DNA from: Bacillota bacterium | GTDB lineage: Bacteria; Bacillota; Clostridia; Peptostreptococcales; Anaerovoracaceae | Direction of reading: 5' to 3' | DNA: 34,101 nucleotides | Assembly: GCA_030526355.1 (NCBI GenBank) | Contig: JAUNDC010000025.1 | Location: forward strand, 1-34,101 | Part shown: positions 7,489 to 14,939 of the stretch, piece after piece | Position numbering within the stretch: position 1 is the stretch's first letter | Layout of the letters: every line of letters starts with the position of its first letter | Program-made: the position numbers and the translations under genes | The notes under the pieces: model-generated | The model's database searches: none | Told to the model about the DNA's origin: nothing | Seen by the model: the letters and a program-made list of their open reading frames with translations, nothing else

Positions 7489-8028
7489 ATGAACAAGAAG
7501 GTTGTAGTGATTTCAACAAGTATAAGAGTAAACAGCAATTCGGAAGCCCTTGCAAAAAGTTTTGCAGATGGTGCATCATATGCAGGAAATGATGTGGAGT
7601 TTATTACGTTAAGGGGCAAGCATCTCGGTTTCTGCAAGGGGTGCCTTGCATGTCAGCAGACCGGTAATTGTGTAATAAAAGATGATGTGACCGAGATAAT
7701 GGATAAGGTTATTGATGCCGATATCGTAGTATGGGCAACCCCGATTTATTATTACGAGATGTCTGGTCAGATGAAAGTGCTTATTGATCGCTTAAATCCT
7801 ATGTTTCCTAAGGATTACAAGTTTAGAGATGTGTATTTGCTTGCAACTGCGGCAGAAACTGAAGGTTATGCCTTTGAAAAAGCAGAGTCAGGCCTAAATG
7901 GCTGGATTGACTGTTTCGATAAGGCAGAACTTAAAGGCACCGTATTCTGTGGCGGAGTAACAATGGGCGGAGAAATAAAGGATAATGCTAAACTTAAGGA
8001 AGCTTACGATATGGGAGCAAATATTTGA
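7489..8028 (+). CDS. NADPH-dependent FMN reductase-like flavodoxin-fold protein
   Basis: The product opens with a flavodoxin-type beta strand and phosphate loop (KKVVVISTSIRVNSNSEALA) and has the CKGCLACQQTGNCV cysteine cluster of iron-sulfur flavoprotein or NAD(P)H:FMN reductase relatives. ATPIYYYEMSGQMKVLIDR follows, the usual FMN-binding segment. I start it at ATG 7489, eight bases behind GTGAGG; the upstream 24 residues of the open frame lie inside the adh gene. At 179 residues it is normal for the family. It forms an operon with the dehydrogenase and is likely part of the same electrophile response. Its redox partner is unknown. Confidence 0.88.
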   Translation: MNKKVVVISTSIRVNSNSEALAKSFADGASYAGNDVEFITLRGKHLGFCKGCLACQQTGNCVIKDDVTEIMDKVIDADIVVWATPIYYYEMSGQMKVLIDRLNPMFPKDYKFRDVYLLATAAETEGYAFEKAESGLNGWIDCFDKAELKGTVFCGGVTMGGEIKDNAKLKEAYDMGANI

Positions 8029-8121
8029 TTTGAAGAAAAGAAAAAGATGAAGTTACGGAAATACTCAACAATTCAACACACGTAGATAATTGACTAATGG
8101 AAGATTAAAAGGAAATTCACT

Positions 8122-8691
8122 ATGACAGAACAAGAATTTTTTGAACAAATCAAAAAGAATAATTGCGTTGAAGGAGGCAGTGAGATGCATCAGGTAATGC
8201 ACGCACTGGCGCAGAATGCAATTAGGATTACTCATGAAATCAACAATCAGTATCATACTGAAGAAGAGCTGGTAGCATTGATGTCTGAGCTGACAGGAAG
8301 AGAAATCGACAGTAGTTTCGGGCTGTTTCCACCTTTTAACACAGACTGTGGGAAAAACATACACATTGGAAAAAATGTGTTTATTAACTCAGGATGCAAG
8401 TTTCAGGACCAGGGAGGTATCTATATTGGAGACGGAGCTCTGATTGGACATAATGTAACAATGGCGACCATTAATCATGACGAGAACCCGGATAGAAGGA
8501 GTAGCATGTATTTGAGTCCGATTCACATGGGAAAGAATGTTTGGATAGGAGACAATGTGACTATTCTTCCCGGTGTGACCATCGGCGATGGAGCTATCAT
8601 AGGAGCAGGTTCCATAGTAACCAGAGATGTGCCTGATAATATGGTTGCGGTCGGTTGTCCGGCGAAGGTTGTAAGAGCGGTTAAGATATAA
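8122..8691 (+). CDS. sugar O-acetyltransferase (LacA/Maa-like hexapeptide repeat)
   Basis: Residues about 70-185 carry left-handed beta-helix hexapeptide repeats (IHIGKNVFINSGC, IYIGDGALIGHNV, VWIGDNVTILPGVTIGDG, AIIGAGSIVTRDVP). The catalytic His is in ATINHDENPDRR. The short N-terminal helical part and 189-residue length fit maltose/galactoside acetyltransferases, which use acetyl-CoA to modify sugars at the 6-OH. It follows the flavoprotein by 93 bases with an AAAAGGAAA ribosome site, so it may be the last gene of the MerR-controlled operon. A terminator follows at 8721. Confidence 0.9.
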   Translation: MTEQEFFEQIKKNNCVEGGSEMHQVMHALAQNAIRITHEINNQYHTEEELVALMSELTGREIDSSFGLFPPFNTDCGKNIHIGKNVFINSGCKFQDQGGIYIGDGALIGHNVTMATINHDENPDRRSSMYLSPIHMGKNVWIGDNVTILPGVTIGDGAIIGAGSIVTRDVPDNMVAVGCPAKVVRAVKI

Positions 8692-8720
8692 GAAATATTA
8701 AAAGACAATAAGTTTACATG

Positions 8721-8750
8721 GCAGAAGGCAGATTTGCTTTCTGCTTTTTT
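8721..8750 (+). terminator. terminator/attenuator before the JAB operon
   Basis: GCAGAAGGCA (8721-8730) pairs with TGCTTTCTGC (8735-8744) with one mismatch around a GATT loop and is followed by six Ts. It is both the end of the acetyltransferase unit and the leader of the next operon, whose AAAGGAGG starts 17 bases later. Confidence 0.75.
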
Positions 8751-8780
8751 ATTACAACAAACAATGAAAGGAGGCCGGAA

Positions 8781-8900
8781 ATGGCAGAAGTAATTATCAG
8801 ATCACTTGATGAACTTAAGAAAACTGTTCTTGAAAATCTCAAGGACGGAACCGTTATTTCTATCAGATTAACAGACGGGAAGGAGGAAAAAGATGACTAA
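8781..8900 (+). CDS. 39-aa conserved-looking small protein, first of the JAB operon
   Basis: ATG 8781 follows AAAGGAGG (8767-8774) and reads MAEVIIRSLDELKKTVLENL and a further 19 residues rich in charge (ISIRLTDGKEEKDD). An upstream in-frame ATG at 8718 lies in the terminator and is not used. It overlaps the JAB protein gene by eight bases, which indicates translational coupling. I do not recognise a domain; it has the look of a short helix followed by a beta hairpin. Confidence 0.65.
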   Translation: MAEVIIRSLDELKKTVLENLKDGTVISIRLTDGKEEKDD

Positions 8901-9420
8901 AGATAAGGACACTATAGAAGAATACAAGGAGCTTGAAGTCGTAAATATCAGGCTCGTTAAGGAGCCTTCCATTATCAGTGATGTGCCTATATCAAATGTA
9001 AATGATGCCGTGAATCTTATTCAGAACCTAATAAAGGATTTTGACAGGGAAGCATTTTGCACACTGAATCTTACCGCTGATGGGAAGCCAATCAGCATGA
9101 ACATTGTAAGTATCGGAACGCTCACCGCAGCACCTGTGAGCCCGAGAGAAGTTTTAAAAAGCAGCGTACTTTCAAATGCAAGTGCATATATAGCTTTTCA
9201 TTGCCATCCGTCAGGGAATCCAACACCGTCAATGGACGATGCTGTTACCACGCAAAGGCTTAAAGAGGCATCAGAAATAATGGAGATAAAGCTTGTGGAT
9301 CATATTATTGTAGGATGCGGAAGCGGCAGGAGCTTCAGCTTTCTCGCCCATGATCTTATGGATGGGGATATCGTAAAGAAGTGCGAAAGATTCAAAAGCA
9401 ATAAGGAATGGGAGAGATAA
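8893..9420 (+). CDS. RadC-like JAB-domain protein of the ICE
   Basis: The metal-binding JAB/MPN motif is intact: HCHPSGNPTPSMDD (His-x-His-Pro-Ser-Gly, with the distal Asp), preceded by the typical 'APVSPREVLKSSVLSNASAYIA' region. The 175-residue length fits the short RadC-like proteins carried by plasmids and ICEs, which lack the helix-hairpin-helix of chromosomal RadC. JAB domains are metallopeptidase-like, but the biochemical role of RadC-like forms is not settled. GGAGG at 8881-8885 lies ahead of the start, inside the preceding small gene. The next gene starts two bases after its stop. Confidence 0.87.
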   Translation: MTKDKDTIEEYKELEVVNIRLVKEPSIISDVPISNVNDAVNLIQNLIKDFDREAFCTLNLTADGKPISMNIVSIGTLTAAPVSPREVLKSSVLSNASAYIAFHCHPSGNPTPSMDDAVTTQRLKEASEIMEIKLVDHIIVGCGSGRSFSFLAHDLMDGDIVKKCERFKSNKEWER

Positions 9421-9422
9421 AA

Positions 9423-10358
9423 ATGTGGGTAAGTAAGGAAAAATGTGAAAAAGCACGTGAGTATGATGTCCTATCGTATCTGCAGATTGCAGACCCCGGG
9501 GAGCTTGTCAGAGTATCCAGAAATGAATTCTGTTTAAGATCTCATGACAGTTTCAGGATATCCAATGGCAAGTGGCACTGGTGGTCACGGGACAAAGCAG
9601 GGCATACGGCAATAGATTATCTTGTTGAGGTTAAAGGGTATTCTTTTCCTAATGCTGTTAATGAAGTGATGAGGGTCATGGGAGGAAGGCTGCCGAAGCG
9701 CAGCTTCGAAAAAAGAAAAAGCTTTGTTCTACCTGAGGCTTCAGAGACAAATGACATTATGTATGAATACCTTTCAGGCAGAGGAATTGACAAGTGGCTG
9801 ATTGAGATGATGGAAATAAGCGAACTGATTTATGAGGATAAAAAGCATCACAGTGTTATCTTTGTTGGTCAGGATTATGACAGAAAACCACGGCATGCGG
9901 CATACAGATCCACAAAAAATGTGAAACTTAAAGGCGATATCAGCGGCAGTGACAAAAGATTTTGCTTCAGTCTTCCCTACAGAAAATGTGAGGTATTAAG
10001 AGTATTTGAAGGTCCGATGGATCTTCTTTCATATGTAACACTTTGTATAAGAGATGGGACGGAGTGGCAGTATGATGACATGATTACCGTCTGCGGAGTG
10101 TATAAAACGAAAGAGGACGGCGTCTATCATATGCCTGCTGCACTGGATGAATATCTTAAACAGAACCCTCAGGTTAAGCAGATTTTCATTCATTTTGATA
10201 ACGATGATGTGGGCGTATCTGCAGCAAGACGGCTTATAAGAGAGCTTGAAGGAAAGTATGAAGCAATCAACATGCCACCACTTTTAGGCAAAGACTATAA
10301 CGATTATCTAATGATAACGAAGAATGGAGGAAGCGATGGAAGAACGAACAACGATTGA
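9423..10358 (+). CDS. DUF3991/Toprim-domain protein (primase-like)
   Basis: The N-terminal part (residues about 15-85) looks like the DUF3991/CHC2-like module (WHWWSRDKAGHTAIDYLVEV). The C-terminal part is a Toprim domain with catalytic Glu in VLRVFEGPMDLLSYV and the DxD pair in IFIHFDNDDVGVSAARRL. Such proteins resemble phage or plasmid primase components and are regular members of Tn1549-type ICEs, probably acting in lagging-strand synthesis after transfer. ATG 9423 is chosen because GGGAGA (9410-9415) sits 7 bases ahead; ATG 9408 overlaps that site. The zinc-finger cysteines of a true DnaG are absent, so primase activity is uncertain. Confidence 0.85.
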   Translation: MWVSKEKCEKAREYDVLSYLQIADPGELVRVSRNEFCLRSHDSFRISNGKWHWWSRDKAGHTAIDYLVEVKGYSFPNAVNEVMRVMGGRLPKRSFEKRKSFVLPEASETNDIMYEYLSGRGIDKWLIEMMEISELIYEDKKHHSVIFVGQDYDRKPRHAAYRSTKNVKLKGDISGSDKRFCFSLPYRKCEVLRVFEGPMDLLSYVTLCIRDGTEWQYDDMITVCGVYKTKEDGVYHMPAALDEYLKQNPQVKQIFIHFDNDDVGVSAARRLIRELEGKYEAINMPPLLGKDYNDYLMITKNGGSDGRTNND

Positions 10359-10746
10359 TGTAATCATGGTGGAGCCGGGAAGAGAAGCTCGGGTGATGGT
10401 GCTTGATGATAGTCTGGAAGCAATGCAAAAGGCTGTCGGAGGACTCATTGAAGAGTATATGCCGTATGAAGATGAGGTTGCACTCATAGTTAATGAAGAA
10501 GGAAAAATGCTTGGAATGCCACCGAGCAGAGCAATAAGAGATGAAGACGGGCAGGTGATTGATATAATCGCAGGTCCGTTTTTTATTGCCTACGCTCCGG
10601 TTGAAAGTGAAAAATTTCTTTCGATGCCTGATGAACTTCGAGACAAATATCTGGAAAAATTCAGGCTGCCCGAGAGATTTTTCAGAACAGAAGAGGGCAT
10701 AAAAATCGTTCCTTTTATCCCGAAAAAAGAAAATCGTGAGAGGTAA
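10336..10746 (+). CDS. DUF3846-family ICE protein
   Basis: The 136-residue acidic protein has the DUF3846-like N-terminal part (IDVIMVEPGREARVMVLDDS) with 'GGLIEEYMPYEDEVALIVNEEGKM' and a GPFFIAY segment. DUF3846 proteins are common in Clostridia ICEs and phages, and their function is unknown. ATG 10336 follows GGAGG (10326-10330) by five bases; the ATG at 10324 overlaps that site. It overlaps the end of the Toprim gene by 23 bases and is the last gene before a non-coding stretch with oriT-like hairpins. Confidence 0.8.
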   Translation: MEERTTIDVIMVEPGREARVMVLDDSLEAMQKAVGGLIEEYMPYEDEVALIVNEEGKMLGMPPSRAIRDEDGQVIDIIAGPFFIAYAPVESEKFLSMPDELRDKYLEKFRLPERFFRTEEGIKIVPFIPKKENRER

Positions 10747-10925
10747 AGGCGTTGCTTTGATGTCGCTGACATCAGTAACAAGCAGACCCAAAATACCCCC
10801 GCATGGAGCATTTTGAGAAATCCCAAGGGGGAATCCCCTTGAACCCCTAGCTTTGAACTTGCTTGTGGAGCAACGGTAGACTGACATACAAGAATTGTGT
10901 GAAGTAAAGCGAATATACGACTAAC
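10747..10925 (+). other. non-coding stretch with dyads, candidate ICE oriT
   Basis: No gene is visible here. The dyads are GATGTC-GCT-GACATC near 10757 and AAGGGG-GAAT-CCCCTT near 10827, with GAACCCC beyond. Similar CAAGGGG/CCCCTTG hairpins lie before the second relaxase (21230s). The stretch sits a short way upstream of mobC and the MOBP relaxase, where oriT is expected, although a small toxin-antitoxin-like insert now separates them. The nick site cannot be placed from sequence alone. Confidence 0.4.
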
Positions 10926-10953
10926 CACTGAGTCTATGCAAAAAATATTTTTA

Positions 10954-11020
10954 TTGACTTTATTATAAACCATGCTAAACTATAACCAACAAATTATTTT
11001 TTATAATAAAATGTTGGTTA
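10954..11020 (+). promoter_or_regulatory. promoter and long inverted repeat of the antitoxin-like gene
   Basis: TTGACT (10954-10959) and TAAACT (10976-10981) are 16 bases apart. A perfect 9-bp inverted repeat, TAACCAACA (10983-10991) and TGTTGGTTA (11012-11020), covers the transcription start and ends just before the ribosome site. It is a likely operator for autoregulation, or a cruciform in the 5' leader. Confidence 0.55.
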
Positions 11021-11032
11021 AGGAGAAAAGAG

Positions 11033-11362
11033 ATGTCAATTATTGATGAAGTTCTGTTAGAAGAGTATGAGCGTTCAATTCGGATAAGCAGAGCTCTTGA
11101 AAATGAAAATAGAAATTTACCAAAAGGGTCTATACAAAAAAAAAGAATAAATAATAATGAGTATTATTATTTGATGTTTCGAGACCAAGGTAAAGTAATA
11201 AGTCAGTATGTTGCAGAAACTGATGTGGATAAATTAGCTAGACAGATAGCTCTCCGAAAAGAGAATCAAAAGCTGTTGAAAGAACAGGAACAAAGCAGGA
11301 AGAAAATTGTAAAGGCACTGGGGAGGGAATATATAGATGAACATTCAACAGAAAGAATTTAG
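11033..11362 (+). CDS. antitoxin-like small protein (DUF6788-like), 109 aa
   Basis: The protein has an N-terminal helix (EEYERSIRISRALENENRNL), a short beta module (LPKGSIQKKRINNNEYYYLM, then FRDQGKVISQYV) and a basic helical tail. This layout is known from small proteins paired with nucleotidyltransferase toxins (AbiEii/GSU2403-like); the family name is from memory and tentative. It is translated from AAGGAG at 11020-11025. The next frame overlaps its end and is broken, so the antitoxin candidate seems to have outlived its toxin. It is more AT-rich than the neighbouring ICE genes, which suggests separate arrival. Confidence 0.6.
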   Translation: MSIIDEVLLEEYERSIRISRALENENRNLPKGSIQKKRINNNEYYYLMFRDQGKVISQYVAETDVDKLARQIALRKENQKLLKEQEQSRKKIVKALGREYIDEHSTERI

Positions 11363-11796
11363 CTGCACTTGCAAGAGCAGAAGGTTATTTAGTGGAGAGC
11401 GATGTATTGACAGGGGTTACAAAAATATATGATAAAGCTGGCTTGGAAATAGAATTCCTTATAGGGAAGAAAGGCGCTGGAGTTGAACAAGCACTGAAAA
11501 CTAATCTTGGTGTTACGGCTCAGACTCTTAGGCATATGGAAGTCATAATCCGTAACACGATTGAAGTTTAATATTTTAATATGAAGATTACAGTACCTAT
11601 GCCAGAGGCTTATACTGTGCATAAGATTGTAATCAATCAGGATAGAGGATCAAAGAAGAAAAAGGATCAGATAGCAATCGGAAATATCTGGAGATCGTTA
11701 GATCTTGTTGAAGTAAAGAAGCTAGCAGAAACACTTACCAAAAAAGAACAGAAAGCCTTTAACCAGTACTGTGTAGATCATGGTCTGGTAATTTAA
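11337..11796 (+). pseudogene. decayed nucleotidyltransferase-like toxin gene
   Basis: ATG 11337 overlaps the end of the antitoxin-like gene and reads MNIQQKEF, then the homologous sequence moves to another frame (LAALARAEGYLVESDVLTG ... FLIGKKGAGVEQALKTNLG). That frame meets TAA at 11569-11571 and resumes in the same frame as YFNMKITVPMPEAYTVHKIV to TAA 11796. The joined sequence resembles the C-terminal two-thirds of GSU2403/AbiEii-like nucleotidyltransferases; the catalytic N-terminal GS...D region is missing. So there is an internal deletion or frameshift near 11355 plus one nonsense codon. The tail from ATG 11581 (71 codons) could still be translated, but no good ribosome site precedes it. 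Confidence 0.6.
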
Positions 11797-11825
11797 AATC
11801 AATAATTAATAAAGCATGAAATTAT

Positions 11826-11855
11826 GAAGTCTGACTGATTATCAGGCTTCTTTTT
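11826..11855 (+). terminator. terminator/attenuator before mobC
   Basis: GAAGTCTGA (11826-11834) pairs with TCAGGCTTC (11842-11850), with one G-T pair, and is followed by TTTTTA. AAAGGAG for mobC begins nine bases later. It would stop read-through from the toxin-antitoxin-like locus unless antitermination acts. Confidence 0.7.
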
Positions 11856-11882
11856 ATTGCAGTGAAAGGAGAAATGGATTGT

Positions 11883-12221
11883 ATGAAAAGAACTATCGAG
11901 AAAAAAGTAAAGCTTAACAGACAGGAAGCGGAGATGCTCAAGAAAAAAGCAAAGAAGGCCTGCCTCTCTGAAGTTGGTCTCATCAGATTCCTCATCAGAG
12001 GATATGAGCCAAGAGAAAAGCCCGGTGATGAATTCTATGATGCAATGGGAAAGCTTTCGGATTTTGCTGGCAGCATTGAAAGTCTTTCTCATAGATTAGA
12101 TATGGAAGATGAAATTCAGATGGAAATTCTGAAGAAAGAAATTGACCGCTGGCATTGTTTTCAGCTTGATATTGAAAAGAGATTTCTCACTCCACAGGAG
12201 TGCGAGCTGAAATGGCAGTAA
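11883..12221 (+). CDS. mobC: relaxosome accessory protein MobC
   Basis: This 112-residue basic protein starts with a ribbon-helix-helix-like region (IEKKVKLNRQEAEMLKKKAK, then CLSEVGLIRFLIRGY) and continues into helices, as in plasmid MobC proteins. MobC binds oriT and helps open the DNA for the relaxase. I choose ATG 11883, 11 bases from AAAGGAG (11865-11871); ATG 11874 is too close to it. The stop overlaps the relaxase start, so the two are made together. Nothing is missing compared with family members. Confidence 0.85.
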   Translation: MKRTIEKKVKLNRQEAEMLKKKAKKACLSEVGLIRFLIRGYEPREKPGDEFYDAMGKLSDFAGSIESLSHRLDMEDEIQMEILKKEIDRWHCFQLDIEKRFLTPQECELKWQ

Positions 12222-13564
12222 CAAAGATATGGCCGGTTCGAGGGAGAGTGGAAAGCCCGCTTGATTATGCGGCTAACGAAGAGAAGACTGCCAACCCCAG
12301 GTGGGACAAAAGCAGTCTTCAGAATCTGACCGATGTTATGCATTATGCTGCAGATGAAGACAAGACGGAGAAGCAGTTCTTTGTATCGGGAGTAAATTGC
12401 ACTCCTGCCATAGCAAGAGATCAGTTCGTAATCGTAAAGAAGCAGTTCGATAAAGAAGACGGCATTGTTGCTTACCATGGATACCAGAGCTTTGCTGAAG
12501 GTGAGGTGACACCGGAGCTTGCTCATGAAATTGGTCTTGAGTTTGCACGAAGAGTGTGGGGTGAAGATTATCAGGTAGTTGTAGCAACACATCTAAATAC
12601 CCGGAATCTTCATAATCACTTCGTAGTGAACTCGGTGTCCTTCAGGCATGGCAAGAGGCTTCGCGCCAAGCAGTGGTATGAGCTTAACAAAGTGTCGGAT
12701 GAAATCTGCAGAGAGCACGGCCTCAGCATCATCGAAAACAGACGAGGGAAAGGTATTCCCAAACAGCTTTACTACGCTGAGAAGAACGGCGGGAGTACGA
12801 GGGTAAACATTGCAAAGGCAGCAGTCGATGAGGCTCTGGCAGTATCAGCCAATGTAACTGAGTTTGAGAAGGCGCTTAAAGCTAAAGGTTATCTTTGTAA
12901 CTTCAATCCTAATCACAAGCACTGGACCATTTGGCAGAAGGACTGGAAGAGGCCTATCAGACTCACCCGCATGGGAGAGGATTATACGGCAAGACGAATC
13001 ATGGAGCGTCTTGATGAAGGACTAGAGAGTAAAACCTTTGAGGTCTTTCAGAAGGCTGTTGTGGTCAGGCGAAAACAGTATGTGCTTTTTACAAGGGAGG
13101 ACAAGATAAAGAGAGTAGGTGGACTCAAAGGGCTCTACCTTCATTACTGTTATCTTCTCGGATATCTTCCGAAATACAAGCAGCAGCCCACGATGGTATC
13201 GCCGCTGCTTCGTGATGATCTGATTAAGATGGAACAGATAGCAAAAGAAACAAGGCTTCTTTGCAGAGAGAATATATCATCTGCAGGGGAGCTTTTCATA
13301 TTCAAAGAAAAAACGGAAACGTCGATTGCAGATAAGATGCAAAGGCAGCGGGAACTCCGCAATCTTATTAAGAGGAAGATAACTCCTGAGGAAAGAGAAA
13401 AGGCAAGGTCAGAACTAACCGGAATCAATGATGACCTGAAGAAACTGAGAGGTGACCTGAAGCTTGTCAGCAGGATAGAAGAAAGGTCAAAGGTTATTGA
13501 AGAGAAAGTTAAAGTTGTTGATAAAGAAAGAAGCGAGGTGAAGGAAAATGAACGTAGGCGGTGA
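12212..13564 (+). CDS. MOBP-type relaxase of the ICE
   Basis: The relaxase/mobilization nuclease domain fills residues 1-260. The metal-binding histidine cluster is THLNTRNLHNHFVVNSVSF, and the catalytic Tyr candidate lies early, around the PLDYAANEEK segment. Relaxases cut one oriT strand and lead it to the recipient cell. The tail (residues about 340-450) is charged and coiled-coil-like (ERSKVIEEKVKVVDKERS). ATG 12212 is chosen over the longer frame because AGGAG (12196-12200) sits 11 bases ahead. At 450 residues it looks intact. It overlaps mobC by 10 bases and pcfB by 17. Confidence 0.9.
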   Translation: MAVTKIWPVRGRVESPLDYAANEEKTANPRWDKSSLQNLTDVMHYAADEDKTEKQFFVSGVNCTPAIARDQFVIVKKQFDKEDGIVAYHGYQSFAEGEVTPELAHEIGLEFARRVWGEDYQVVVATHLNTRNLHNHFVVNSVSFRHGKRLRAKQWYELNKVSDEICREHGLSIIENRRGKGIPKQLYYAEKNGGSTRVNIAKAAVDEALAVSANVTEFEKALKAKGYLCNFNPNHKHWTIWQKDWKRPIRLTRMGEDYTARRIMERLDEGLESKTFEVFQKAVVVRRKQYVLFTREDKIKRVGGLKGLYLHYCYLLGYLPKYKQQPTMVSPLLRDDLIKMEQIAKETRLLCRENISSAGELFIFKEKTETSIADKMQRQRELRNLIKRKITPEEREKARSELTGINDDLKKLRGDLKLVSRIEERSKVIEEKVKVVDKERSEVKENERRR

Positions 13565-14192
13565 TGCAGCTGAACAGATTGTAAGAATGTCACTAGAAGG
13601 AGTAGAGGTAGCAGCAAGGATATCGGGCGAAGGAGCCAAACAGCTTGCAGTCCTTATTGCTGCAGTCTTAAGAGAAGAGCAGAAGACACACGGTAAAGCG
13701 AGACTTTCAAATATGATTAAGTCAGGCCATGAGCTTAAGGTGTTTACGGTTCAGCAGAAGGATCTCAAAACATTTGCCAAGGAAGCAAAGAGGTACGGAG
13801 TGCTTTACAGCATTTTACGAGAAAAGGGAAACGATGACCCTAATGCGGCAATAGATATTATTGCCAGAGCTAATGATGCACCTAAGATTACTCGTATTGT
13901 TGAGAGGTTCAATCTCAGTAAAGTGGACAAGGCATCTGTTGTCAGAGATATGGAGTCGGAGCGAAACCCCATTTCGGCAAAGGCAGAAAAAGAACCTCAG
14001 TCTTTGCACAGCTTGAAAGAGGTCGAAGGTATCCGCACGGATAAACAGAAGAAGCCTTCAGTAAAAGCTGAACTGAATAAACTCAGAGAAGAAATGAAGA
14101 AGGAACAGAAGGCAGTACTTCCCAGACGAGCTTATCTCAGCAGGACCGTACGAAGGGCTCCTCAAAAAGCAAAAGCAGTGAAGGAGAGGTAA
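13548..14192 (+). CDS. PcfB-family (DUF3801) conjugation protein
   Basis: The 214-residue protein begins NVGGDAAEQIVRMSLEGVEV and contains 'SGEGAKQLAVLIAAVLREEQ' followed by 'FTVQQKDLKTFAKEAKRYGV', the typical PcfB/DUF3801 signature. Enterococcal PcfB works with the coupling protein PcfC at the relaxosome, which fits its place between relaxase and virD4. The C-terminal third is basic and disordered-looking, ending in an Arg/Lys-rich tail. It has GAGGTGAAGGA just ahead, inside the relaxase gene. Confidence 0.88.
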   Translation: MNVGGDAAEQIVRMSLEGVEVAARISGEGAKQLAVLIAAVLREEQKTHGKARLSNMIKSGHELKVFTVQQKDLKTFAKEAKRYGVLYSILREKGNDDPNAAIDIIARANDAPKITRIVERFNLSKVDKASVVRDMESERNPISAKAEKEPQSLHSLKEVEGIRTDKQKKPSVKAELNKLREEMKKEQKAVLPRRAYLSRTVRRAPQKAKAVKER

Positions 14193-14195
14193 GCT

Positions 14196-14387
14196 ATGTG
14201 CAAAGACAAATATGTACTGATTATGGATGAGGATACGCAGGGCCTTATCATCAATGCTCTTTTGAACCTGCGTGATGAAAAACTGAAGGAGGGCATGGAT
14301 GTGGGATGGATAGGTGATGTGATAATCGACATATGCAATGCTCCGAAAAAGAAAGAACGCTTCTTGGGTGACTGCCATGAAAGGTAA
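14196..14387 (+). CDS. small ICE protein, 63 aa, with a paralogue in the inserted element
   Basis: The protein reads MCKDKYVLIMDEDTQGLIIN, then ALLNLRDEKLKEGMDVGWIG and a short basic end. Its core (acidic start, I-I-x-A-L-x-x-L-R-x-x-L-x-x-E-G, then a hydrophobic helix) matches the 45-residue protein at 17419-17556. It starts four bases after pcfB with GGAGAGG ahead and overlaps virD4 by 11 bases. The function is unknown; the size and placement suggest a regulator or chaperone-like accessory of the transfer operon. Confidence 0.7.
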   Translation: MCKDKYVLIMDEDTQGLIINALLNLRDEKLKEGMDVGWIGDVIIDICNAPKKKERFLGDCHER

Positions 14388-14867
14388 GGAACTTATGATA
14401 TATGCAGCAGCAGGATTAGTGCCGGTCATCTGGCTGGCACTTCTTGCGGCTCCTTGCATGGATGGAGGACTTGTGACGCTGATGAAGAAATTTCCGGATG
14501 CGATTGCAAGTCCTTTTTCAATAAAGATATGTAAAGACAGCACGAAGATAGTTCTGCTTGCGATTGCAGCATATGCCATGGGAATCGGAATCTATGTGAG
14601 CACAAAGCGAAACTACAGGAGAGGCGAAGAGATGGGTTCAGCCAAATGGGGAGATGCCTTTAAGCTTAATAAGAAGTATGAATCTCATGCTGAGACCGGG
14701 AACAAGATACTGACTCAGAATGTAAAGATAGGACTTGATGGAAGGGAGCACAGAAGAAACCTCAACGTACTTGTGTGCGGAGGCTCGGGAGCTGGGAAGA
14801 CCAGATTTTTTTGCAAACCCAACATTATGCAGGCTGAAACTTCCATGATGATTTTAGATCCAAAGGG
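14377..14867 (+). pseudogene. virD4: 5' part of virD4/traG coupling ATPase, interrupted
   Basis: This holds the first 163 codons of the type IV coupling protein that links relaxosome to channel. Visible are two N-terminal membrane helices (AAAGLVPVIWLALLAAP and IVLLAIAAYAMGIGIYV), the MGSAKWGDAF segment, and Walker A in LVCGGSGAGKTRFFCKPN. Homology stops inside SMMILDPKG at 14866-14868. The frame then runs on into the inserted element and stops at 15048, adding about 60 foreign residues. The rest of the protein resumes at 25533. Start ATG 14377 overlaps the preceding gene. In this state it makes an ATPase stub lacking Walker B. Confidence 0.93.
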
Positions 14868-14939
14868 GCAACTAAAATGTGAACGAGCATTAAATTTGCC
14901 TTTAAAGTTTACATATTTTAGAGAAAGGAGATGGCAGAA

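Noticed and set aside
7167..7637. Long minus-strand frame across the adh and flavoprotein genes
   Set aside because: It lies antisense to two well-supported genes, with low-complexity Phe/Ser/Cys-rich composition and no ribosome site.
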